Shown one piece after another: positions 26,446-35,565 of a stretch of DNA of 64,000 bases. The notes under the pieces are model-generated. The model searched no databases. It saw only the letters and a list, made by a program, of their open reading frames with translations, and had not been told where the DNA came from. The DNA comes from Timonella corticicola (GTDB lineage: Bacteria; Actinomycetota; Actinomycetes; Actinomycetales; Cellulomonadaceae): the NCBI RefSeq assembly GCF_042683685.1, contig NZ_JBHUOP010000003.1, positions 62,001 through 126,000 on the forward strand, in the 5' to 3' direction. Numbering within the stretch: the stretch's first letter is position 1; each line of letters opens with the position of its first letter. A program made the position numbers and the translations under genes.

Positions 26446-27753
26446 GTGGCCGAACACAACGACTCCAGTATGCCCTTTCCCGCCGGAACAAACTGGGCGG
26501 GCAACCTCACCTATTCCGCTCTGATGATGGCAGAGCCACGATCCACTGGCGAACTCCAGGCGGCCCTGTCGGTGACATCCGGCCCAGTCAAGTTCCTCGG
26601 TTCGCGGCACTGCTTCAACGACATCGCGGATACCGTCGGCACGATGATCTCGATGTCTCGTTTCGAGCCTCTGGGCACCGATCCCCTCAACGTCATCTCT
26701 GACGGTGGCCCCACCCGCGTACGGGTGCCCGCCTCAACGCCATACGGCCAGTTGGCCCAGGTGCTTGCCGCTCAGGACCTCGCACTAGCCAACTTCGCCT
26801 CACTGCCCCACATCACCATTGCCGGAGCAATCGCGACGGGAACCCACGGGTCAGGAGACGACAACCCACCGCTGATTGATGCCATCTGGGCGTTCGAACT
26901 CGTGACGCCCCTCGGAGATGCACGGCGAGCAGTACGAGACGGTTCGGGTGACCTGCCTTTCGAGTCGGGCGTGCACCTCGGGCTGCTCGGAGCACTCACG
27001 TTCGTGGAAATAGAGGTTCAACCAGCGTTCGAGGTGCGTCAGGATCTCTATCAGGACCTGCCGTGGCACGCCGTTCTCGACAACTTTGCCGCCATCACGG
27101 GAGCCGCCTACTCCGTCTCCATCTTCTCCCACTGGAACCGGGACACAGCAGAGCAGCTCTGGCTCAAATCGCGTGTCTCACCCGGTCTCATGGAACTTGG
27201 TGACGAGTTCTACGGAGCACATCGAGCCGCGAGGAAACTACACCCACTCCCCGACACCGATCCAATCCACTGCACCGACCAACTCGGGGTGCCAGGCCCG
27301 TCCTATGACAGGCTGCCGCACTTCAAGATGGGCTTCACTCCCTCCAAGGGCGAAGAACTCCAATCTGAATACCTCGTACCGAGGGAACACGCACCCAACG
27401 TTGTCGAGACACTACTCGAACTCGGGGACCAATTCCGCCACCTGCTCTTTGTCAGCGAGATCCGCACAATGCAGGGTGAGTCCTCGTGGCTGTCCCCGAC
27501 TCCAAGGGACAGCGTCGGATTCCACTTCACCTGGAGGCCATTGCAGCCTGAGGTGGTCGAATTCCTGCCCACGCTCGAGCAGGCGCTCGCGCCATATGAT
27601 GCACGACCACACTGGGGCAAGCTGCACACACTCTCGGTGGCGCAGATCGCCCCGCTGTACCCCAACCTGGGGAACTTTCTCGATCTTGCGCGTGAATGCG
27701 ACCCCGAAGGCCGCCTCCGCAATGAGTATTCGATGCGGGTACTGGGTTACTAG
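26446..27753 (+). CDS. Alditol/xylitol oxidase-like FAD enzyme
   Basis: A 435-residue VAO-family flavoprotein. GSRHCFNDIADT (His55) aligns with the GTRHSFNGIADT region of Streptomyces AldO, where the His binds FAD covalently. ATGTHGSG follows in the FAD domain, and the D-arabinono-lactone-oxidase-like cap ends in HWGKLHTL. Such enzymes oxidise sugar alcohols to aldoses with release of hydrogen peroxide. The GTG start at 26446 has AAGGAG upstream. Its TAG stop shares bases with the stop of the convergent RCC1 gene. It could feed a sugar into the neighbouring pathway. Confidence 0.8.
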   Translation: MAEHNDSSMPFPAGTNWAGNLTYSALMMAEPRSTGELQAALSVTSGPVKFLGSRHCFNDIADTVGTMISMSRFEPLGTDPLNVISDGGPTRVRVPASTPYGQLAQVLAAQDLALANFASLPHITIAGAIATGTHGSGDDNPPLIDAIWAFELVTPLGDARRAVRDGSGDLPFESGVHLGLLGALTFVEIEVQPAFEVRQDLYQDLPWHAVLDNFAAITGAAYSVSIFSHWNRDTAEQLWLKSRVSPGLMELGDEFYGAHRAARKLHPLPDTDPIHCTDQLGVPGPSYDRLPHFKMGFTPSKGEELQSEYLVPREHAPNVVETLLELGDQFRHLLFVSEIRTMQGESSWLSPTPRDSVGFHFTWRPLQPEVVEFLPTLEQALAPYDARPHWGKLHTLSVAQIAPLYPNLGNFLDLARECDPEGRLRNEYSMRVLGY

Positions 27754-29318
27754 CGTCGTACCGTCACGGTGGATGACGTCTTGGTGACCTGTGCATACCC
27801 CGGAGCCTTACCCGATACCTTGACCGTGATCTTCTTGCCTCTATCCTGGGACGTGAGCCTATAGGTCGACGTGGTGGCGTTGGGAATCTTCTTTCCGTTT
27901 CGGAACCACTGGTACGTGCGCTTGACTCCCGTGGGTTTCCACGTTCCGGGCACGGCTTTGAGCACCTTACCCGCCTGCGCGGTTCCCGTGATCCTTGGCG
28001 TGGACGTTGCACTGAGTTTTGCAAGTGCTGGCGATTTCACCGCCACGGGTTTCACGCGTGGCTTTGCGGAGGTCTTGGTTACCTTGCCATTGGCGAAGGT
28101 GCCGAAAACGTTGGTTCCCCATGCGTAGACCGTGCCATTGGAACCCACGGCAAGCGCATAGTTGGTACTGGCTGATACCTGCTTGACCTTGACGTTCTTG
28201 GGCATCTTGACCTTGACGGGTTTGGTCTGGCGCTTACGTGAACCATTGCCGTTCAGGCCGTCGTAGCCATTGCCCCACGCGTACAGCGTGCCGTTCGTGG
28301 CGAGCGCGTATCGGTTGTCCGTCGAACTTTCGAGTTGCTTGACCTTGACGCTCTTGGGCAAGAGAACCCTCACTGGTTCCGTATGGAAATCCACGCGGCA
28401 CATGCCGCAATCGTATTTATCCCAGGTGCCGGTACCCAGGTTTCCACTGTCGTTGCGTCCCCAGGCATAGACTGCCCCGTCCGAGCCTGTTGCCAGGTAG
28501 GAGCCCTGCGCCACGCTTGTGTAGTTCACGCCCTTCGGCGGAGCCATCTTCACTGGTTTCGTGTGCGCGCGGATACTGTAGTCCGAGCGGAATGGGTCGA
28601 TCTTGCCGTTGCCGTGTTCGGCGTTGGCATTGGAGCCCCAGGCGTAGGCGGTACCGTTCTTGGCCACTGCGAATGATGTCGCATACTGGGTCGTACTGAT
28701 TCGCGCTGCCTTGAATCCCTTTGGGAGTTTGACCTTTACGGGTTGTGAGCGGTCCTTCTTGGTACCGTCTCCAAGCTGTCCGTGGTCGTTGCCTCCCCAG
28801 GCGTACACCGCGCCGTTGTTGGCCAGCGCGAGTACGTGCTTGTATCCCACCGCGATCGCCGTGAACTTCACGCCCTTCGGCCGTTTCACCTTGACCGGTT
28901 TCATTGGAGGGGTCGAGTATGCCTTGCTTTTCTTCCCATTCCCCAGTTGTCCGGCGTAGTTCTGTCCCCAGGTGTAGACATCGCCGCTGGTCGTCAAGGC
29001 AGCGTTCACATCGTCGCCCGCAGCGATCGCCTTGAATCTGACGCTCAGTGGGGCCTGGACACGGGTTGGCCTGAGGGCCTGTGTGGAGCCATAAGACGCA
29101 GAGAAACCGCTGACTCCCCACTCGTAGACGGCCCCGTCACTACTCAGGGCAAGCGCATGACTATACGCGGCAGACACCTGCGTGAATTTCACCGGTTTGC
29201 TGGCCGCGTTCGCTGGCGGAGCCGCCAGCACTATCGAGAGAGCTACGGCGAGGGCAGAGATAACGGCGAGAATACGCGTGTCGGAGCGAGGCCTGGTTCG
29301 ACGGGTTGGTGTGTCCAT
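27750..29318 (-). CDS. Secreted RCC1-repeat (seven-bladed propeller) protein
   Basis: A 522-residue exoprotein. The signal peptide (ILAVISALAVALSIVLAAPPANAA) is followed by seven RCC1 repeats recognisable by YxWGxNxxGQLGNG (VYTWGQNYAGQLGNGKK, VYAWGGNDHGQLGDGTK and so on), enough for one propeller. Residues 440-522 form an Ig-like domain common in actinobacterial surface proteins (GTAQAGKVLKAVPGTWKPTG, YQWFRNGKKIPNATTSTY). It is Lys-rich and has no sortase motif, so release or charge-based wall binding is likely. No enzyme motif is visible. Confidence 0.85.
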   Translation of the reverse strand: MDTPTRRTRPRSDTRILAVISALAVALSIVLAAPPANAASKPVKFTQVSAAYSHALALSSDGAVYEWGVSGFSASYGSTQALRPTRVQAPLSVRFKAIAAGDDVNAALTTSGDVYTWGQNYAGQLGNGKKSKAYSTPPMKPVKVKRPKGVKFTAIAVGYKHVLALANNGAVYAWGGNDHGQLGDGTKKDRSQPVKVKLPKGFKAARISTTQYATSFAVAKNGTAYAWGSNANAEHGNGKIDPFRSDYSIRAHTKPVKMAPPKGVNYTSVAQGSYLATGSDGAVYAWGRNDSGNLGTGTWDKYDCGMCRVDFHTEPVRVLLPKSVKVKQLESSTDNRYALATNGTLYAWGNGYDGLNGNGSRKRQTKPVKVKMPKNVKVKQVSASTNYALAVGSNGTVYAWGTNVFGTFANGKVTKTSAKPRVKPVAVKSPALAKLSATSTPRITGTAQAGKVLKAVPGTWKPTGVKRTYQWFRNGKKIPNATTSTYRLTSQDRGKKITVKVSGKAPGYAQVTKTSSTVTVRR

Positions 29319-29453
29319 CTTCGAAACTTAATGACTGTCTTTATGAGTGGTCAAGGATTAGTTTTGTTTCGATCGCCTTCGCACGCAGTGTGGAAGTCGC
29401 GCCCGCCGTACTCCATCCGGCGCGTTGTCAGTGGGCCGTCCTAAGATGAGGAC

Positions 29454-30038
29454 ATGACAACAATCCTGCTTTTCCACCACGTCCTCGGTCTGACGGATGG
29501 AGTCCGCGACGTTGCGGAGTCTCTGCGGAGGCAGGGCCACGAGGTTCACACGCCAGACCTGTTTAAGGGGCGGTCCTTCCCCGATATTGATTCCGGATTC
29601 GCATATGTGGAGTCGATCGGGTTTCCCGAGTTGTATCGACGCGCGGAGCAGGCCTGCTCCGGGCTTCCACGGGATGTGGTTCTGGGTGGGTTCTCGCTCG
29701 GGGTCATGTCCGCGCAGTATCTACTCCACACTCGGCCCGGAGCGCGTGGGGCGTTGTTCTTCCATTCCTTCATCGACCCTGGGTATTTGCCGGGTCAGTG
29801 GCCAGACGCCGTTCCCGTGCATGTGTTTGCGATGGATCATGACCCGTTCTTTGTGGCGGAGGGAGACTTGGAGGCAGCTCTGAAATGGCAGGTGAACCAC
29901 AAGAACCTGCATATCCACCAGTACCCGGGCAAGGGGCACCTCTTCCTTGACCCCACGACCCCTGACTTCGATGCGGACACGTCCGCCCAGGTGCTGCAGG
30001 ATGTGGAGGCTGCCCTTGCCGAGATGATCGGGCAGTGA
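29454..30038 (+). CDS. Dienelactone hydrolase-family protein
   Basis: A 194-residue alpha/beta hydrolase. LLFHHVLGLTDGVRDVAESLRRQGHEVHTPDLF is the DLH-type opening. The nucleophile elbow is GGFSLG, with Ser instead of the Cys of classical dienelactone hydrolases. An acid (FAMDHDP) and a base (GKGHLF) complete the triad. Single gene; substrate unknown. Confidence 0.8.
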   Translation: MTTILLFHHVLGLTDGVRDVAESLRRQGHEVHTPDLFKGRSFPDIDSGFAYVESIGFPELYRRAEQACSGLPRDVVLGGFSLGVMSAQYLLHTRPGARGALFFHSFIDPGYLPGQWPDAVPVHVFAMDHDPFFVAEGDLEAALKWQVNHKNLHIHQYPGKGHLFLDPTTPDFDADTSAQVLQDVEAALAEMIGQ

Positions 30039-30118
30039 ATCGTATGGGGGTTATCCCCCAGTGTGATTCGGGTGGCCACCGGCTCACCACATGGGCCGTA
30101 ACGCGAAAGGATTGAGTC

Positions 30119-31489
30119 ATGACCTCAACTACTCAATCCTTCGATTTCACCGCTCGTTCACTCAGCACGTCTCCGTTGTTCACCCCAACCAACACGGCGT
30201 CCCTACCGTTACGGGCGTTTGCTCCGTCGACATGGCGTGCGTTTGTCTACCACCTCGTGAACGTGCCACTGGGTGCGCTTGGGTTCGTCTATGTGGTCAC
30301 AGCCGTGTCACTTGGGTTGTCGCTCGCAGCGCTGATCATCGGGCTATTCCTCGGTGCGGCTCTCGTGCTCGGTGCACGCGCCCTTGGAGCGGCGAATCGC
30401 GGGGTCACCAACCTGCTGTTGGGTACGTCGATCCCCTCTCCCGTGGCTTTTCGACGAGCACCCGGCTTTGGTGGGTTCCTGCGGTCGGGTTTGACGGACG
30501 GGGCTGGCTGGCGGGCCATGTCGTACATGTTCGTCACGTTCATGACCAGCATCTTTTCCCTGACCGTGAGTGCGTCGTTCCTTGCCGTCGGTCTCGGTGG
30601 TGCGACCTATGGCGTCTGGCGTCGCTGGTTGCCGGAGCAAATGGGGCCAGACGGAGAACTGCACAGGGGCGCCCAGTTCGCCGACGGCTACTTCATCGAT
30701 ACCCCTGCACGTGTTTTCGTGTACTCGGTCATCTGCGCGTTCATCCTGTTGTTCGTGTGGCCAGCCATCAACAATGGTCTGGCGAAGATGCAGGCCATGC
30801 TTGCGGCAACGCTCCTTGGCCCGACCCAGGCGAGCGTCGAGCGCCACGAACTCCTGAAACGGCAGGCTCGCTCCGCCGAGTCCACGGCCTTGAAGATGCG
30901 CAGCATCGAGCGAGATCTCCACGATGTGACGCAGGCTCAACTGGTTGCGATTGCCATGAAGGTGGGCGATGCGAAGGAACGTCTGGCCGCTGGCGAGTCT
31001 CCCGAGGCAGTGCTTGCGACCCTTGACTCCGCGCACGCCACCTCCAAGGACGCATTGACTGACCTGCGCGGTCTGGTCCAGGGGATTCACCCCGCCTCGC
31101 TGAACGACGGACTGGCCACCGCGCTCTACACACTCGCCTCCTCATCGGCAATCTCGGTGCGTCTTGACGCACAACTGACCCGTCCTGTTTCCCCAGCCGT
31201 TGAGCAGGTTGCCTATTATTCGGTCTCGGAACTGCTGACCAATGCCGCCAAACACTCGGGCGTTGACTCGGTCCTCGTCATTGCGCGAACAGATGCTGAT
31301 AGGTTGAACCTGTCCGTGGTCGATCACGGACGCGGGGGTGCCATGCTACGAGGCGCTTCGGTCCTTGCCACCGGCCTTGATGGGGTTGCGGATCGAGTCG
31401 CGAGCGTGGGCGGAACCCTCACGCTCTCTTCGCCCACGGGTGGTCCAACGATTGCCGAGGTGCGTCTTCCGCTGTCCTTAGAAAGTTGA
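30119..31489 (+). CDS. NarL-type sensor histidine kinase
   Basis: A 456-residue membrane kinase. The N-terminal sensor half contains about four helices (YHLVNVPLGALGFVYVVTAVSLGLSLAALIIG, VYSVICAFILLFVWPA). The HisKA_3 dimerisation helix is SIERDLHDVTQAQLVAIAMKVG with phospho-acceptor His268; the usual HDGxQ is HDVTQ here. The ATPase domain has the N box SELLTNAAKHSG and DGVADRVASVGGTL. Stop and response-regulator start are only three bases apart, so they form one two-component unit. Confidence 0.9.
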   Translation: MTSTTQSFDFTARSLSTSPLFTPTNTASLPLRAFAPSTWRAFVYHLVNVPLGALGFVYVVTAVSLGLSLAALIIGLFLGAALVLGARALGAANRGVTNLLLGTSIPSPVAFRRAPGFGGFLRSGLTDGAGWRAMSYMFVTFMTSIFSLTVSASFLAVGLGGATYGVWRRWLPEQMGPDGELHRGAQFADGYFIDTPARVFVYSVICAFILLFVWPAINNGLAKMQAMLAATLLGPTQASVERHELLKRQARSAESTALKMRSIERDLHDVTQAQLVAIAMKVGDAKERLAAGESPEAVLATLDSAHATSKDALTDLRGLVQGIHPASLNDGLATALYTLASSSAISVRLDAQLTRPVSPAVEQVAYYSVSELLTNAAKHSGVDSVLVIARTDADRLNLSVVDHGRGGAMLRGASVLATGLDGVADRVASVGGTLTLSSPTGGPTIAEVRLPLSLES

Positions 31490-31492
31490 GGA

Positions 31493-32146
31493 ATGAGACT
31501 CGCACTTGCCGAGGATTCCGCGATCCTACGCGTGACACTGGCCGAACTCCTGACGGGGCGTGGGCACGATGTCGTGGTGCAGGCCGCGAGCGATCCCGAA
31601 CTCTTCGCAGGGCTCGCCGCCATCGGCCCGGAGGGCGTGGACGTGGTGATCATGGATGTGCGAATGCCTCCCACCTTCACCAACGAGGGCATCACCGCGG
31701 CACTGCGACTGCGCTCGTCGCACCCGAACGTGGGTGTGCTCGTGTTCTCGCAGTATGTTGAGACGACCTATGCCACCCAACTGTTCTCCGGTCACCCGGC
31801 CGGTGTGGGATATCTGCTCAAGGACCGGGTGGCGGAGGTGTCCCAGTTCGTCTTGGCGCTTGAGCGTATTCATGCCGGCGAGACGGTGCTCGATCCCGAG
31901 GTCGTCTCGCAGTTGATCGGCGTCTCCACCTCGCGCAACCATATCGAGTCGTTGACCGTGCGCGAGCGCGAGGTTCTGGACCTGATGGCGCAGGGGCGTT
32001 CCAACACTGCGATCTGCGAACTCCTGCACGTGTCGCTCGGGACCGTGGAGAAGTATGTGTCTGCGATCTTCACCAAGCTCGAACTCCCTCAGGCACCGCA
32101 CGACCATCGCAGGGTACTCGCGGTATTGAAGTATCTCGGCGTCTAG
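31493..32146 (+). CDS. NarL/LuxR-family response regulator
   Basis: A 217-residue regulator. The receiver domain carries acidic residues AED (7-8), phospho-acceptor Asp55 (VIMDVRMPP) and Lys in YLLKDRV. The C-terminal LuxR helix-turn-helix is SLTVREREVLDLMAQGRSNTAICELLHVSLGTVEKYVSAIFTKLEL. Paired with the upstream kinase. No target site was recognised. The secreted GH64 gene follows 215 bases downstream and could be a target. Confidence 0.9.
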   Translation: MRLALAEDSAILRVTLAELLTGRGHDVVVQAASDPELFAGLAAIGPEGVDVVIMDVRMPPTFTNEGITAALRLRSSHPNVGVLVFSQYVETTYATQLFSGHPAGVGYLLKDRVAEVSQFVLALERIHAGETVLDPEVVSQLIGVSTSRNHIESLTVREREVLDLMAQGRSNTAICELLHVSLGTVEKYVSAIFTKLELPQAPHDHRRVLAVLKYLGV

Positions 32147-32361
32147 TCTGCAGATTGTGTTGAGTATGAGGACCGTGGGTAGTACGACCGGTCCCCAAAT
32201 CTCTCACCACATCGTTCGTGATCATTCCGTTATGTTGGGGCTGCATATCATGCGTGCTGATCGATCGGCGCGTCGCCGCTAGCTCACCAAGGATGGTCTT
32301 CCGCTCGGCGAACTCATGCGGAGCACATCTGTGCCCGCAACAGGATCGAAGGAGACGAACA

Positions 32362-33999
32362 ATGCACAAGACCAACAGATGGGCGGCGCTGGTAACCGCT
32401 GGCGCCCTCACCGCTCTGGGAGGCATGGGGTCCACGCTTCCCGCCCAGGCCGCAGGGCCTGACCATCTCCCCATCACAATCGCCAATGAATCCGGCCTCA
32501 ACGATACGGTTCACCTCTACGTGCTGGGAACAGACCTAGCCTCTGGGCGACTCGGCTGGATTGACAGTTCCGGCACATTCCAAGCCTGGCCAGCCGGAAG
32601 CAACCCACCCTCAGCAGCCCCCGATGCATCCCTGAGTCTGGAACCCTCAGGAGGTTCCACAACGGTGAAGGTGCCTCGCGGGTTCTCGGGCCGCGTGTAC
32701 TTCTCCTTCGGTGAGAAGCTCCCCTTCGCGCTCACCCAGGACGGACTCGTACAGCCTGCTCCGTGGGCGGCAAACGATCCCACCGCAGACATCCTGTTCG
32801 ACTGGACTGAGTTCACGTACAACGATGCCGGACTGTGGATCAACAGTTCACAGGTCGACATGTTCGCGGTCCCTCACTCGGTGTCGGTGACCGATTCTGC
32901 GGGCCAGACATCAACCACTGGGGAAACCGTTCCGGGCGGACGCGAAGCCGTGATCGAGACGCTGCGAAGCGATCCGGAGTGGGCACAGACTGTGGTGACC
33001 GGCGGTGACGGAAACGTTCTGCGCGTACTCGCTCCGGGGAAGGCAGCCGAAGCCGGGCTGCTGAACCCCAACTATCTCGACTCATACATCGCACAGGCGT
33101 GGGCTGCGTACGGAAGCAAGGACTTGAAGGTCACCCCGTTCAGCGATCGGCCTGAACTCACCTACACGGGCCGCACCAGTGGCACGAGGATGTCTTTCAC
33201 CGATTCCAGTGGAGCAACGGTCGCGTCATTCGAGCGGCCCACCTCGGCTGATGTGTGGGGTTGCGATGGTGCACTGCACGCACCGAACGACAGCGTTGTG
33301 GGTCCGATCGCCCGTACCCTGTGCGCGGCACTGATCCGCGGCACGCTGGGTGACAGCACTGCGGAGCCCATCACCGATGCCTCGAAGTTCTACACGACGC
33401 AGCCTGTCAACAAGTACGCCAAGGCAGTTCATGCAGCCATGAAGGATGGGCGCGCGTATGCCTTTGCCTTCGACGATGTCGGAGCGTTTGAATCCCTGGT
33501 GCACAGTGGCGATCCGGTGTCAGCGCGCATTGAACTCTCCCCGTTCGACTCGAGCGGAACTCAACCTGGCGATGGTGGGTCACACAACGATGGTTCCGTG
33601 CGACTCGTCAACGCGTTGAACGGCAAGTGCCTCAGCGTCCCATCCACCGGCGGTGGCGTGCCATCCTGGGCTTTCAATGACGGTCAGAAGGTGACGGTGC
33701 TCGACTGCGTCGGCTCATCCAACCAGGACTGGCAGATGGCAGAGGGAACGATTCGCACCGAAAACGACCTGTGCCTTGACGTCGCCTGGGGTGCGACGAC
33801 GGACGGTACCCCCGTGCAAATCGCGCACTGCTCGGGGAACCTGGCGCAGCAGTGGATACTCTCAGACGCCGGCGACCTGGTGAATCCGCAGGCCAACAAG
33901 TGTCTGGACGTTTCAGGAAACGGCGTGCTCAACAGCGCGACTGAACTACAGATAAGGGAGTGCTCCGGTCTGCCCAATCAGAAGTGGAGTATCCGGTAG
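32362..33999 (+). CDS. Secreted GH64 beta-1,3-glucanase with ricin-type lectin domain
   Basis: The ATG at 32362 (AAGGAG upstream) gives 545 residues with signal peptide (VTAGALTALGGMGSTLPAQAA). Residues 34-405 match GH64 laminaripentaose-producing glucanases: LYVLGTDLASGRLGWID, GRVYFSFGEKL, and the catalytic pair in DWTEFTYND and NSSQVDMF (Glu150 and Asp166), 16 residues apart as in the Streptomyces enzyme (154/170). A Gly/Asp linker leads to a C-terminal ricin B lectin domain (about 415-545) with repeated CLDV and QxW motifs. Likely degrades yeast or plant beta-1,3-glucan outside the cell. Confidence 0.88.
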   Translation: MHKTNRWAALVTAGALTALGGMGSTLPAQAAGPDHLPITIANESGLNDTVHLYVLGTDLASGRLGWIDSSGTFQAWPAGSNPPSAAPDASLSLEPSGGSTTVKVPRGFSGRVYFSFGEKLPFALTQDGLVQPAPWAANDPTADILFDWTEFTYNDAGLWINSSQVDMFAVPHSVSVTDSAGQTSTTGETVPGGREAVIETLRSDPEWAQTVVTGGDGNVLRVLAPGKAAEAGLLNPNYLDSYIAQAWAAYGSKDLKVTPFSDRPELTYTGRTSGTRMSFTDSSGATVASFERPTSADVWGCDGALHAPNDSVVGPIARTLCAALIRGTLGDSTAEPITDASKFYTTQPVNKYAKAVHAAMKDGRAYAFAFDDVGAFESLVHSGDPVSARIELSPFDSSGTQPGDGGSHNDGSVRLVNALNGKCLSVPSTGGGVPSWAFNDGQKVTVLDCVGSSNQDWQMAEGTIRTENDLCLDVAWGATTDGTPVQIAHCSGNLAQQWILSDAGDLVNPQANKCLDVSGNGVLNSATELQIRECSGLPNQKWSIR

Positions 34000-34020
34000 T
34001 TCTGACCGCCTAGACACACA

Positions 34021-34063
34021 GTTGCTCCCCGGCGATGGTGCGTTCCATCGACCGGGGAGCAAC
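34021..34063. terminator. Hairpin terminator between convergent GH64 and GH30 genes
   Basis: A 12-bp outer stem (34021-34032 with 34052-34063) continues into a 6-bp inner stem (34033-34038 with 34045-34050) with one bulged base. It is placed between two converging gene ends. No T tract. Confidence 0.75.
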
Positions 34064-34079
34064 CCTCGCCAGATGGCGT

Positions 34080-35426
34080 TCAGGAGATGACAAAGGTGTT
34101 CAGCGAGCGCGGTTCCAGGACAGCGGTGAAGGTGCGTGAATCTGCGGACGGGTCAACGAACGAGAACTCCTCAGCGCGATCCAATGCGTTTTGGACGACC
34201 ACCACAACCGAGCCGTCCTGGTTCAGGTACGCGGATCCCTGTGAACCGTACCTGCCAGTGACTCCAAGCTGTACCGCACCCGGTCTGATCGCACTCGAAT
34301 AGTGCTTGAGCACGTAGTACTCGTGGTTTCGCGTGAAGGTGCGGCTTTCGGGATCGACCGTGAACAGAGAGTTCTGCGGCCATCCCCAGGTGGAGAGACC
34401 ACCTGGCTCAAGCACCATGTTCCAGTACGTGTACGCGCTGGCGCCGTTCTCCAGGTAGTGGCGCACCAGGTGGAACACGTATTCGGCGTCTTCCCACGCA
34501 TTTGATCCGAACCCACACTCCGATTCGGTCTGGATGATGTCGAGTTCCGGCCAATCCCTGTGGGTGCGGGCGATGGCGTGCTGCCCAGCCCACTGATAGC
34601 CGATGCCACCCAGGTACTTGCGCGCCTCGTCGTCGAACAGGATGTTGTCGACGAACCGTGAGTAGTTGGTGAGTTTCTGGCCGGTCGCGGTGAAGGCCAT
34701 GTCCTCGGGGCCGTTGAGGGTTCCAAGGTAGATCTTGGTGTCGAGTCCAGCGGCTTCGAAGGCCGGCCCGAGGTAGTCGCGGATGAACTCGCGCAGTTGC
34801 TCGGACGACCACAGGCAGGACGGGAACTTCTGGTCTGCGAAAACCTCGTTCTGCACGTGAATCTGGCTGACGGTAATGCCGCGTTCGGCATACGCCTGCA
34901 CGAACTTCACGAAGTAGTTGGCGTAGGCGGTTTGGTTCTCCGGCGTCATGACGAGTCGGCCGAAGTTGTAAACCGGTGGGTTCTTCATCCAGGTGGGTGG
35001 GCTCCACGGCGAGCAGTGCAGGATCATGTCATCCTGATACCTCTGCGCCTCGCGGATGAACGGGATGACGCGTTCCTCATCCCGGGCCACGGAGAAATGC
35101 TCCAGGGCGTAGTCTCCGGGAGTCTCATCGTAGGAGTACCAGGAGGTGGAGAAATCGTTGGCTCCCACCGCGGAGCGGTTGACGCGGAAGTTGAGTTCGT
35201 CCGTGGCGAACAGTTCCCGGTAGATGGTCTCTTGATCCGCAACTGAGAGGGACTGGATGGCACGCTGTCCGAGTTCGTTGAAGGTACCGCCGAACCCCTT
35301 GATCACCTGACCCTCTTGCCCAGTGAGTTGCAGCCCGTTCCCGGATGTCGCGCCCGGGGTTGGTGTTCCGGCGTCACGCCATTTCTCGGTTTCAGTCGAT
35401 ACTGTCCAGGTGATTGCCATGTCCAT
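34080..35426 (-). CDS. Glycoside hydrolase family 30 enzyme, cytoplasmic
   Basis: A 448-residue (beta/alpha)8 plus beta-sandwich glycosidase. VIKGFGGTFNELGQRAI is the GH30 opening. The acid/base is Glu194 (HVQNEV) and the nucleophile Glu301 (QTESECG). There is no signal peptide, so the enzyme should act on imported oligosaccharides. GH30 includes beta-1,6-glucanase, glucosylceramidase and beta-1,6-galactanase; subfamily cannot be settled by eye. It lies downstream (same strand) of the MFS gene, with a hairpin between. Confidence 0.85.
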   Translation of the reverse strand: MDMAITWTVSTETEKWRDAGTPTPGATSGNGLQLTGQEGQVIKGFGGTFNELGQRAIQSLSVADQETIYRELFATDELNFRVNRSAVGANDFSTSWYSYDETPGDYALEHFSVARDEERVIPFIREAQRYQDDMILHCSPWSPPTWMKNPPVYNFGRLVMTPENQTAYANYFVKFVQAYAERGITVSQIHVQNEVFADQKFPSCLWSSEQLREFIRDYLGPAFEAAGLDTKIYLGTLNGPEDMAFTATGQKLTNYSRFVDNILFDDEARKYLGGIGYQWAGQHAIARTHRDWPELDIIQTESECGFGSNAWEDAEYVFHLVRHYLENGASAYTYWNMVLEPGGLSTWGWPQNSLFTVDPESRTFTRNHEYYVLKHYSSAIRPGAVQLGVTGRYGSQGSAYLNQDGSVVVVVQNALDRAEEFSFVDPSADSRTFTAVLEPRSLNTFVIS

Positions 35427-35504
35427 CTTCTTTCAGGGGATTGACGACGAGTTGGCCGGTTTGGTCCACGAGGTGCGTTGAGAGGGCACTCGCCTATGGT
35501 GTTT

Positions 35505-35544
35505 CCTGGCGGGTGTGCGGGATGCCACCCACACACCCGCCAGG
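35505..35544 (-). terminator. Hairpin after the MFS transporter gene
   Basis: A 13-bp perfect stem (35505-35517 with 35532-35544) with a 14-base loop, located between the MFS stop and the GH30 start. It may terminate or attenuate transcription into the GH30 gene. Confidence 0.65.
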
Positions 35545-35565
35545 ACTGGGTCGTGTCGTGCGGGC

